NCBI GenBank assembly: GCA_950069165.1
Contig: CATMIT010000022.1
Coordinates: 1 to 18,713 of the forward strand
Length of the DNA: 18,713 nt
From: an uncultured Flavobacteriales bacterium
GTDB taxonomy: Bacteria > Bacteroidota > Bacteroidia > Flavobacteriales > BACL11
Direction of reading: 5' to 3'
Within the stretch, counting starts at the first letter, position 1. Every line of letters starts with the position of its first letter. This document shows positions 8,567 to 15,670 of the stretch, in pieces. The notes under the pieces are model-generated. The model saw only the letters and a list, made by a program, of their open reading frames with translations. It was not told the origin of the DNA and ran no database searches. Both the position numbers and the translations under genes were made by a program.

Positions 8567-9606
8567 CTCACTATAGCATCATTAAATAGCTTGCCAAAAA
8601 CAAAGAAACAAACCGATAGAAATCCACCTAAAAATCCGCCAAGAATTCCGGCGATTGATTTTGAAAGTTTTTCTTCTTCTAAAGGTAAGATGGGCATGTC
8701 AATTATATTAATAATTGGCGTTTGGTTTAGTAAGGTCATTTTTGAAATTTCTAAATTCTTTACTATTTCCAAATACATGGTGTTTAACACCTCCACCTCT
8801 CGCATTAGTTGTAATTCTTTTAATCTCCCGGATGCTTTTATAATTCTCTGATTAATATCTTTTACTCTAGCAAATTCTTGTTCCGATTTATCTAATTCAA
8901 CAAAAACAGAATCAGCACGATCTTTCAAAAAATCAAGGGTGTTTCGAGCCTGTTTGGTTTGATGGGTGATGTACATTTTACTCATTTCATCAATTAGGGT
9001 TTCTATAAATTGCTTGGCAAATTGTTCGTTAACCGAAATGAAAGTTAGATTAATAATATTTGCCTTATCATTCTGCATCTCAATATTTAGGTTGTTTTCA
9101 GTTAGACCTTTCCAAATAACCCCCATTATACTATCGTGCTCTAGGGTACTAGCTTTATTAAAATTAACACCTGAAAATTCTTCCGATTTTGCCCAAACTT
9201 CTCTGAATTCTTTAATTGTAATATAGTGTTCGATTAATAAATCTTTCTTTCCATCAATTGTTCCCTCTTCTAAAAGAGTGGCTACCACCACTCTTCTCGA
9301 TTTTAAGAGTTCCATTATGTTTTGCTGAGAAAAAGTAGTGCTAGAACCTCCTCCTAAATCAAAACCAAACTGAGATGCAATGCCGGACATTCCTGCAATT
9401 GGAGAAAGACTTTGCTCATCTTCTACCACAAAAGTAAGCTCAGCTTTATATCTTGTAGATAATAAAAAAGATATTAAAACACCAAATACAAAAAACAGAA
9501 AAGAAAAGAATATAATCTTGACTTTTTTCTGCCATAAATAGTGCTTATACTCTGATAATTTAATCAGAATATCCTTGAGTTGTATATCGTCATTGTATCG
9601 ATCCAT
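8563..9606 (-). CDS. Wzz-type polysaccharide chain-length / co-export protein, no kinase domain
   Basis: A 347-residue inner-membrane protein with the two-helix layout of Wzz/polysaccharide co-polymerases: a short cytoplasmic N-terminus (DIQLKDILIKLSEYKHYLWQKK), TM1 at about 31-50, a long periplasmic part, and TM2 at about 317-338 (AGILGGFLGGFLSVCFFVFG). The VEDEQSLSPIAGMSGIASQFG stretch after TM1 and the predicted coiled coil at about 200-260 are typical. No Walker motifs or C-terminal tyrosine cluster follow TM2, so it lacks the BY-kinase domain of Wzc. Its ATG overlaps the TAA of the upstream export-protein gene by one base (TAATG), which suggests translational coupling and a shared complex spanning inner and outer membranes. 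The polysaccharide handled cannot be told from this window. Confidence 0.85.
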   Translation of the reverse strand: MDRYNDDIQLKDILIKLSEYKHYLWQKKVKIIFFSFLFFVFGVLISFLLSTRYKAELTFVVEDEQSLSPIAGMSGIASQFGFDLGGGSSTTFSQQNIMELLKSRRVVVATLLEEGTIDGKKDLLIEHYITIKEFREVWAKSEEFSGVNFNKASTLEHDSIMGVIWKGLTENNLNIEMQNDKANIINLTFISVNEQFAKQFIETLIDEMSKMYITHQTKQARNTLDFLKDRADSVFVELDKSEQEFARVKDINQRIIKASGRLKELQLMREVEVLNTMYLEIVKNLEISKMTLLNQTPIINIIDMPILPLEEEKLSKSIAGILGGFLGGFLSVCFFVFGKLFNDAIVS

Positions 9607-12122
9607 TATTGCGTATTTACTCTGTCAATTAATAGCCATAGGGTCATAATTGCAGTTAATTTCAGCATGGCGTTTTCAATTTGCTTATTCCAATCAACAG
9701 GATTTTCGTTATGTTTTTTTATCTTTTCTAGATTACTTACTACCTTAATGGTTGATCCTTTTTTCACTCTTGGTGATATAGTAAACAATCCAAAATTCAA
9801 GGATTTCTTAGCAATTCCATTGGGGTAAACCACAACCGTTCTTCCTTTATCGTTATCTCTGGTGTAACCACCAGCAAAATTATTTACATAATAATTTGCT
9901 CTTCTTCTATTAAAATGTGGCGCACTAATGGCATTTCCTTCCAAATTAAAAAGCTCTCCTGTAATATGAACAACATCCATGGTTTTTGGCACGATAATAC
10001 TATCTCCTTCAATTAAAACCAAATTATGTTTGGAATCAAAAGAGCCAATTGCTTTTTTCATATTAAGATAAACCACATCATATGCGAATTCTTTTTGATC
10101 ACTTCCAAAAATACTATGCTCCTGATTTGTGTTTTTTCTTAAATCATTTGCATAGATATATGCAAGTTCAGGATTGTTTAAAATCGACTTTCTTAATTCA
10201 TCTGATATGTTAATATTTTCATCTACTTTATCTTTTACGATTTCAAATTTTCGGTACATTTTCACTCCATCCATATAAGCATATTTAGTAAGCCCTCCAG
10301 CTCTTTTAATAACAGAAGAAATCTTCTCATCTTTTCTCAGCAGAGTATAAGTTCCTGGATATTTCACTTCCCCCATTAAAACCACATTTTTTGCTGGTTC
10401 AAAATCAGGGTTTTCTCTTACAAAAACCTGATCAAAAGGTTGTAATAAAAACGATTGAGCTTCACTGCTTAACACTAAATCATCTCCAATTTTAATGGTT
10501 TTTATTACTGCTCTTCTTGGTTTTAATTTGTTTGACGAAATATCGTAATCCATAATTCTTGATACCTCAACTCTGCTGCCTTCCGCTTGCCTGCTTAAAC
10601 CACCCGCTTGTAATAAAATGTCTTGCAAGCTCATCCCTACTCCAAAATCAAAATTCCCTGCAGCCCTTACTGCACCCATCACAGAAACAGAAAATTTATC
10701 ATCAAAATCATCAACTGATAGCACACGAACAATATCATATTCTTTTAATAAAATATTGTCTCTATGGTTATTGTCCTCCAGAATTGCACCAAGATTTACA
10801 GCTATATGTGATTTCGTTCTATCATCATTTAAGCGAACAACATACACCTTATCTAAAAAGGTTTTCTCATCAATACATTTTGCTCTATTTAATAAACCCA
10901 AGAGTTTTTCTCCCTGTTTGAACTCATAATCACCTGTAACACCAATACTTCCTTTTACACTTACTACATTTGATAATTTGTTGGAAATCGTATTTACAAC
11001 TATCTCATCTCCATGCTGTACAATTGTAGCATTTGCATGGTCTTTATGTACATCCTTTACTTTAATGGTATTGTAATCAATTCGTTTAAGTGTAAGCATA
11101 TCCGTAAAAGCATTTGTAGTGTAGCCCCCAGCATATTTTATTAAACTAGCTACCGACTCCCCTGTTTTTACCTCATAAGTATAAGGGCGATTTACAGCAC
11201 CCTTTACCTCAACAATATTTTTTGCAGGAGGTACAAATAAATAATCTCCATCTTGCATATAAATATCTTGCGATCTAGTTGGGTTGAATAAGAACTGATA
11301 CACATCTAAGGAGTCCACTATTTTACCATTTCGTTTGATGTAAATATTACGAACTGATCCTAATTGGTTAGGCCCATTTGCTGCAATCAATGCGTTAAAT
11401 GCTGTATTAATTGCAGGAATAGAATAAGAACCGGGATTATAAACTTCCCCTACTATATTCACTGTGATTACTCTTGAGTAAGATAGTGTAACATCAATCT
11501 CAGAATTTTTCATATCCAAGAAAGTGGAAAACTTACTCTTAAGAAGCGAACGCATCTTTTTAAAAGTTAGTCCTTTTACATAAATTCTTCCGTATGAACT
11601 AGGCGTAATATAACCTCTATCATCTACTAATAGAGTTTCAGAAAACTCAGAATACCCCCAAACTGAAATAGAAATCTCATCTCCACTTCCTACTTTGTAG
11701 TTTTCAGGAGCTTTAGCATCCAATGCTTTCTGATAGAATGAAAGTTTATTATTTCTAAACACATCTTGCCCAAAAATTCTTGCTTTTGGGAAAACTGTAG
11801 TATCCACAACTAAAGTATCTCCAAAACTTTCATAAAATTTACTCAAATTAACATTTACTCTTGAGGTGTTTTGAGCTTCTTTTTCATATTTTCCTCTTGA
11901 GTATTTAAAGTCCATTGCTTCAGAAATTTCATTTTCTGATAAACCCATTTGTTTCAAAACTTGTTCTGATGGAATATCAGATGGGCGTAAATCTTCAGGG
12001 TTTGCATTGGAAGGTAAAAACTTCAAATATGCAGGATTAATTTTTGATTTATCAATATCAATTTGGGCACTTACACCAAGTGTAAGTAAAATTGATAATG
12101 ATATAAATAATATTTTTTTCAT
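9606..12122 (-). CDS. SLBB-domain polysaccharide export outer membrane protein (Wza-like)
   Basis: The 838-residue protein has a signal peptide ending VSAQ at about residue 20, a charged N-terminal region, and a Poly_export domain at about 140-220 beginning NYKVGSGDEISISVWG. Six SLBB-like beta-grasp repeats can be followed by their start motifs: VNIVGEVYNPGSYSI (221), VEVKGAVNRPYTYEV (304), VSVKGSIGVTGDYEF (387), VSVMGAVRAAGNFDF (478), VLMGEVKYPGTYTL (581) and VHITGELFNLEG (718). A hydrophobic helix at about 818-833 (KLTAIMTLWLLIDRV) lies at the very C-terminus, comparable to the outer-membrane helix of Wza. It is over twice the length of Escherichia coli Wza because of the extra SLBB repeats. 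The role inferred is an outer-membrane/periplasmic channel for exported polysaccharide, working with the translationally coupled Wzz-type partner. It follows the acyl-CoA dehydrogenase gene after only 5 nt. Confidence 0.88.
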   Translation of the reverse strand: MKKILFISLSILLTLGVSAQIDIDKSKINPAYLKFLPSNANPEDLRPSDIPSEQVLKQMGLSENEISEAMDFKYSRGKYEKEAQNTSRVNVNLSKFYESFGDTLVVDTTVFPKARIFGQDVFRNNKLSFYQKALDAKAPENYKVGSGDEISISVWGYSEFSETLLVDDRGYITPSSYGRIYVKGLTFKKMRSLLKSKFSTFLDMKNSEIDVTLSYSRVITVNIVGEVYNPGSYSIPAINTAFNALIAANGPNQLGSVRNIYIKRNGKIVDSLDVYQFLFNPTRSQDIYMQDGDYLFVPPAKNIVEVKGAVNRPYTYEVKTGESVASLIKYAGGYTTNAFTDMLTLKRIDYNTIKVKDVHKDHANATIVQHGDEIVVNTISNKLSNVVSVKGSIGVTGDYEFKQGEKLLGLLNRAKCIDEKTFLDKVYVVRLNDDRTKSHIAVNLGAILEDNNHRDNILLKEYDIVRVLSVDDFDDKFSVSVMGAVRAAGNFDFGVGMSLQDILLQAGGLSRQAEGSRVEVSRIMDYDISSNKLKPRRAVIKTIKIGDDLVLSSEAQSFLLQPFDQVFVRENPDFEPAKNVVLMGEVKYPGTYTLLRKDEKISSVIKRAGGLTKYAYMDGVKMYRKFEIVKDKVDENINISDELRKSILNNPELAYIYANDLRKNTNQEHSIFGSDQKEFAYDVVYLNMKKAIGSFDSKHNLVLIEGDSIIVPKTMDVVHITGELFNLEGNAISAPHFNRRRANYYVNNFAGGYTRDNDKGRTVVVYPNGIAKKSLNFGLFTISPRVKKGSTIKVVSNLEKIKKHNENPVDWNKQIENAMLKLTAIMTLWLLIDRVNTQ

Positions 12123-12127
12123 AATTT

Positions 12128-13267
12128 TTATTTTAAAATAGAACGAGAGATTACAATTCTTTGAATCTCAGAAGTTCCTTCATAAATTTGTGTAATTTTT
12201 GCATCACGCATCAAGCGCTCCACATGATATTCTTTTACAAAACCATAACCACCATGCACTTGAACTGCTTCAACAGTAGTTTTCATAGCCGTTTCTGAGG
12301 CAAATACTTTTGCCATTGCGCTTGCCCTGTCATAATTTTTTCCATTATCCTTTAACCATGCGGCTTTTAAGCATAATAATCTTGCTGCATCAATTTCAGT
12401 AGCCATATCAGCCAATTTAAATGCTATGGCTTGATGTTTTGAAATTTCTTTTCCGAATGCTTTTCTTTCTTTAGAATATTTAAGTGCTAATTCATAAGCT
12501 CCAGAGGCTATCCCTAAGGCTTGTGCTGCAATACCTATTCTACCTCCTGCTAAAGTTTTCATGGCAAAAGTAAATCCAAATCCATCCTCACCAATTCTGT
12601 TTTCCTTAGGCACTTTCACATCTGTAAACATGATTGAATGTGTGTCAGAGCCTCTAATGCCTAATTTATTTTCTTTCGCTCCTACCACAAAACCATCCAT
12701 TGATTTTTCCACAATAAAAGCATTGATTCCTTTGTGCTTTTTCTCCACATCAGTTTGTGCAATTACCAAATAAACAGATGCTGTATTCCCATTTGTAATC
12801 CAGTTTTTTGTTCCATTTAACAAATAATAATCTCCTTTATCAATTGCAGTTGTTTGTTGTGAAGTTGCATCACTACCTGCTTCTGGTTCCGATAAGCAAA
12901 AGGCACCAAGAATTTCTCCTGAAGCAAGTGGTTTTAGGTATTTTTCTTTTTGCTGTTCTGTCCCGAAAGTCTCCAAGCCCCAACACACCAATGAATTATT
13001 CACTGACATTACAACAGATGTAGAAGCATCTACCTTTGAAATTTCTTCCATAGCCAACACATAAGATATTTCATCCATGCCTGCTCCGCCATATTTAGGA
13101 TCAACCATCATTCCTAGAAACCCTAGTTCCCCCAACTTTTTTACTTGCTCAGTAGGAAAAGATTGAGTTTCGTCTCTTTCAATTACTCCTGACAATAATT
13201 CTGTTTGCGCAAAATCTCTTGCCGCATCCCTAATCATCTTATGCTCTTCCGTCAATTCAAAATTCAT
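12128..13267 (-). CDS. Acyl-CoA dehydrogenase (short-chain / butyryl-CoA type)
   Basis: A 379-residue FAD flavoenzyme that oxidises acyl-CoA to trans-2-enoyl-CoA and passes electrons to an electron-transfer flavoprotein. Motifs: LTEEHKMIRDAARDFAQTEL at the N-terminus, CLSEPEAGSDA and NGTKNWITNG in the middle (acyl-CoA dehydrogenase signatures), ERKAFGKEISKHQAIAFKLADM, and IYEGTSEIQR near the end with the likely catalytic base Glu363, the position typical of short-chain enzymes. I start it at the ATG at 13265-13267 (MNFELTEEHKM), which begins exactly where family members begin; the frame stays open to an upstream ATG at 13330, but that extension (MTSKIVENVYF...) is not family-like and contains the promoter box. 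It leads a minus-strand unit with the two polysaccharide export genes. Its fatty-acid or branched-chain amino-acid role cannot be separated by sequence alone. Confidence 0.94.
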   Translation of the reverse strand: MNFELTEEHKMIRDAARDFAQTELLSGVIERDETQSFPTEQVKKLGELGFLGMMVDPKYGGAGMDEISYVLAMEEISKVDASTSVVMSVNNSLVCWGLETFGTEQQKEKYLKPLASGEILGAFCLSEPEAGSDATSQQTTAIDKGDYYLLNGTKNWITNGNTASVYLVIAQTDVEKKHKGINAFIVEKSMDGFVVGAKENKLGIRGSDTHSIMFTDVKVPKENRIGEDGFGFTFAMKTLAGGRIGIAAQALGIASGAYELALKYSKERKAFGKEISKHQAIAFKLADMATEIDAARLLCLKAAWLKDNGKNYDRASAMAKVFASETAMKTTVEAVQVHGGYGFVKEYHVERLMRDAKITQIYEGTSEIQRIVISRSILK

Positions 13268-13295
13268 CTTTTCATCTGTTTTTAAAAAATTCGAA

Positions 13296-13303
13296 CAAAA
13301 ATA
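13296..13303 (-). promoter_or_regulatory. Predicted -7 box (TATTTTTG) of the acd operon
   Basis: The minus strand reads TATTTTTG, a full TAnnTTTG match, 28 nt upstream of the preferred acd start at 13267. It also supports that start over the ATG at 13330, because transcription from here would begin downstream of the longer start. It mirrors an identical plus-strand box at 13316-13323. Confidence 0.5.
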
Positions 13304-13315
13304 CACATTTTCCAC

Positions 13316-13323
13316 TATTTTTG
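13316..13323 (+). promoter_or_regulatory. Predicted -7 box (TATTTTTG) of anmK, 7 nt from the start codon
   Basis: TATTTTTG matches TAnnTTTG and is followed by AGGTCAA and the anmK ATG at 13331. The 7-nt distance predicts a leaderless or nearly leaderless transcript. With the minus-strand box at 13296-13303 it makes a perfect 8-bp inverted repeat with a 12-nt gap. Confidence 0.45.
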
Positions 13324-13330
13324 AGGTCAA

Positions 13331-14389
13331 ATGAAAACAAAGACTTGCTATCGAATTTTGGGAATAATGTCTGGAACATCCTTAGATGGTGTGGATATAG
13401 CATTTTGTATATACACCAAAAAGAAGAATTGGAGTTTCAGTATTAAAAAAACACAAACCATCCCCTACTCCAAAAAATGGAGGGATGAATTAAGTGGATT
13501 GCATAAAAAAAATGATAAGAAAATTGCAAATGCTAATATTGAGTACGGAAAATATTTAGCACAACTTATTAGTGAATATAAGGATGAATTTAATCTTTCA
13601 TTCAACTATATCGTATCTCACGGGCACACTATTTTTCATCAACCAAAAAAAGGATTAACACTTCAAATTGGGGATGGACAAACCATAGCAAACCTCACAA
13701 AAACAACTACCGTTTGTGATTTTAGAAGTTTAGATATTTCCCTTAACGGTGAAGGCGCTCCACTTGTTCCTATTGGAGATTTATTACTTTTTCCTCAATA
13801 CAAATACTGTTTAAATTTGGGTGGATTTTCTAATATTTCAATAAAAGATAATGGAGGGATTACTGCTTTTGACATTTGTCCTGTAAATATTGTGCTCAAT
13901 CAACTAAGTAAAAAGTTAGGTTTTGAATTTGATAAAAATGGAACTTTAGCAAAAAAAGGAACGCTAATTCCTGAAATATTGAACAAGCTAAATCAACTTA
14001 AATTTTACAATAAAAAACCTCCCAAATCGCTTGGCAGAGAATGGGTAGAAGAATTTATTGAACCAATAATAAGCTCAGAGCACAAAATAGAAGACTTACT
14101 ACACACATTTTGCGAACATATCGCAATGCAAATAGGAAATTACTTAAAAGATGAAAAGGTATTAATAAGTGGTGGTGGTGTGTTTAATGCTTATTTAATT
14201 TGTAGGATAAGTCATTATGCAAAATCTGAAATTATTATTCCAAAAAATGAAATCATTGATTATAAAGAAGCCTTAATTTTTGGTTTCTTGGGAGTATTAA
14301 AACTTAGGAATGAGACAAATTGTTTACAGTCTGTAACAGGAGCAGAAAGAGATTGTTCAGCAGGAGAAATCTTTAAGCCACAAGCCTAA
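13331..14389 (+). CDS. anmK: Anhydro-N-acetylmuramic acid kinase
   Basis: A 352-residue sugar kinase of the ASKHA fold that cleaves the 1,6-anhydro ring of anhydroMurNAc and phosphorylates it to MurNAc-6-P in peptidoglycan recycling. Motifs in order: GIMSGTSLDGVD at 11-22 (ATP phosphate loop), VSHGHTIFHQP at 95-105, LQIGDGQ, CDFRSLDISLNGEGAPLVP at 129-147, CLNLGGFSNIS at 160-170, FDICPVN at 180-186 with Asp181 in the position of the catalytic Asp of E. coli AnmK, ISGGGVFNAYL, and a KEALIFGFLGVL tail. The start at 13331 leaves 10 residues before the first motif, as is normal. Length is close to the 360-370 usual. It is divergent from acd, only 63 bp away, and ends 51 nt before the dehydrogenase gene. 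The FDICPVN form in place of FDTGPGN is a variant I believe occurs in Bacteroidota. Confidence 0.95.
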   Translation: MKTKTCYRILGIMSGTSLDGVDIAFCIYTKKKNWSFSIKKTQTIPYSKKWRDELSGLHKKNDKKIANANIEYGKYLAQLISEYKDEFNLSFNYIVSHGHTIFHQPKKGLTLQIGDGQTIANLTKTTTVCDFRSLDISLNGEGAPLVPIGDLLLFPQYKYCLNLGGFSNISIKDNGGITAFDICPVNIVLNQLSKKLGFEFDKNGTLAKKGTLIPEILNKLNQLKFYNKKPPKSLGREWVEEFIEPIISSEHKIEDLLHTFCEHIAMQIGNYLKDEKVLISGGGVFNAYLICRISHYAKSEIIIPKNEIIDYKEALIFGFLGVLKLRNETNCLQSVTGAERDCSAGEIFKPQA

Positions 14390-14409
14390 GCAATTAGCTA
14401 TATTGCTTA
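14387..14409. repeat. Perfect 8-bp inverted repeat between anmK and the dehydrogenase gene
   Basis: TAAGCAAT (14387-14394) and ATTGCTTA (14402-14409) are perfect reverse complements around TAGCTAT. The left arm begins with the anmK stop codon and the right arm runs two bases into the predicted -7 box of the next gene. No T-run follows, so it is a poor intrinsic terminator. An operator for a dimeric regulator is possible, but chance is not excluded. Confidence 0.4.
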
Positions 14410-14415
14410 CCTTTG
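14408..14415 (+). promoter_or_regulatory. Predicted -7 box (TACCTTTG) of the dehydrogenase operon
   Basis: TACCTTTG matches TAnnTTTG and lies 25 nt before the ATG at 14441, a comfortable distance. No TTG at the -33 position is obvious. The downstream genes follow with gaps of 3, 11 and 34 nt, so this could drive the whole plus-strand run. Confidence 0.55.
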
Positions 14416-14440
14416 CAAAAATTTTACTGATAAAAAGAAG

Positions 14441-15667
14441 ATGGAAGAATTACTTAAAAAGTTTGAAAACAAAAAAGCCGAAATTGTATTTAAGTGGCAA
14501 GATAATTTAACCAATGCAAAAGGCTGGATTGTAATAAATTCCCTAAGAGGAGGTGCCTCTGCTGGCGGAACAAGAATGCATACCAATGTATCTGAGCAGG
14601 AGGTAGTTGCACTTGCTAAAACCATGGAAGTGAAATTTACGGTTTCAGGTCCTCCAATTGGTGGTGCAAAATCTGGAATAAATTTTGACCCAAAAGATCC
14701 AAGAAAAAAAGAAGTTTTAAAAAGATGGTTTGCTGCTGCAAAACCATTATTAAAAACTTATTATGGTACTGGTGGAGATATGAATGTAGATGAAATAGAA
14801 GAAGCCATGCCAATTTGCAAAGAAAATGGAATTTTATTTCCGCTTGAAGGGGTAGTAAATGGACATTTCAAAAAAGATAAGGTAGGAAAAATGCAGATTA
14901 TTAACCGACTAATACAGGGCGTTCCTTTAATAGTTAAAGATAAAAATCTGACTCCAAATCTTCAAAAGGATTATTCGGTTGGTGATTTGATAACTGGCTA
15001 TGGAGTTTCTGAATCCGTATTACATTTCTACAATATTTTTGGAGGAGATGTAAAAGGGAAAAGAGTAATTACTCAAGGATGGGGGAATGTGGCTGGTGCG
15101 GCTGCTTATTATTTAGCGCAAGCAGGCGCTATTATTGTAGGAATTATCGACAAAGTAGGTGGTATTATAAATAAAGATGGTTTTACTTTTGAACAGGTAA
15201 AATCACTTATTGAAGATAGAAGCGGAAACTTTTTGGAAGCAGAAAATATACTGCCTTTTGAAAAAGTAAATGAAGAAATATGGAGTATTGGAGCTGAAAT
15301 CTTTATTCCTGCTGCTGCTTCTCGTTTACTTACACAAACTCAGTTAGATACTATGGTGGATAATGGATTAGAAGTGATTTCTGCAGGAGCTAATGTGCCT
15401 TTTGCCGATAAAGAAATTTTCTTTGGCCCTATATCAAAAAGTGCGGATGAAAGAGTAAGTGTAGTACCAGATTTTATTGCAAATTGTGGAATGGCAAGGG
15501 CTTTTTCCTACTTTATGCAAGATGATTGCCAAATGAAAGATATTGCTATCTTTACGGCTGTTTCTGACACCATTAAAAGTGCTTTAATTAAAGTAAATAA
15601 TATTAATCAATCTAAAACTGACATCTCAAAAACAGCATTAGAAATTGCTTTAAAACAACTATTATAA
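14441..15667 (+). CDS. Glu/Leu/Phe/Val dehydrogenase
   Basis: A 408-residue amino-acid dehydrogenase that reversibly deaminates an amino acid to its 2-oxo acid and ammonia with NAD(P). The N-terminal catalytic domain shows RGGASAGGTRMHTNV at 36-50, PPIGGAKSGINFDP at 71-84 with the substrate-binding/catalytic Lys77, and GTGGDMNVDE at 109-118 with Asp113 in the position of the catalytic aspartate. A Rossmann dinucleotide domain follows (KRVITQGWGNVAGAAAYYLAQAGA), then the PAAASRLLT and ISAGANVPF segments. The GWGNVA loop and the divergent GGDMN motif set it apart from canonical glutamate dehydrogenases (GxGNVG, PAPDV), so I do not assign the substrate or a gdhA symbol. It probably leads an operon with the mscS-type, nhaD and exbB-type genes. 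Confidence 0.9.
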   Translation: MEELLKKFENKKAEIVFKWQDNLTNAKGWIVINSLRGGASAGGTRMHTNVSEQEVVALAKTMEVKFTVSGPPIGGAKSGINFDPKDPRKKEVLKRWFAAAKPLLKTYYGTGGDMNVDEIEEAMPICKENGILFPLEGVVNGHFKKDKVGKMQIINRLIQGVPLIVKDKNLTPNLQKDYSVGDLITGYGVSESVLHFYNIFGGDVKGKRVITQGWGNVAGAAAYYLAQAGAIIVGIIDKVGGIINKDGFTFEQVKSLIEDRSGNFLEAENILPFEKVNEEIWSIGAEIFIPAAASRLLTQTQLDTMVDNGLEVISAGANVPFADKEIFFGPISKSADERVSVVPDFIANCGMARAFSYFMQDDCQMKDIAIFTAVSDTIKSALIKVNNINQSKTDISKTALEIALKQLL

Positions 15668-15670
15668 AAT

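Noticed and set aside
10559..10929. Two overlapping open frames of 103-120 codons opposite the SLBB export gene
   Set aside because: They overlap each other and a strong coding frame with six SLBB repeats, and their residue make-up is not protein-like (runs of Leu, His and Gln).
13268..13330. Extended N-terminus of the acyl-CoA dehydrogenase starting at 13330
   Set aside because: The extra 21 residues are not family-like, would abut the anmK start, and contain the predicted promoter box; the internal Met gives the normal N-terminus.
13871..13891. FDICPVN in AnmK instead of the familiar FDTGPGN as a broken active site
   Set aside because: The catalytic Asp is kept, all other AnmK motifs are intact, and I believe this variant is usual in Bacteroidota.
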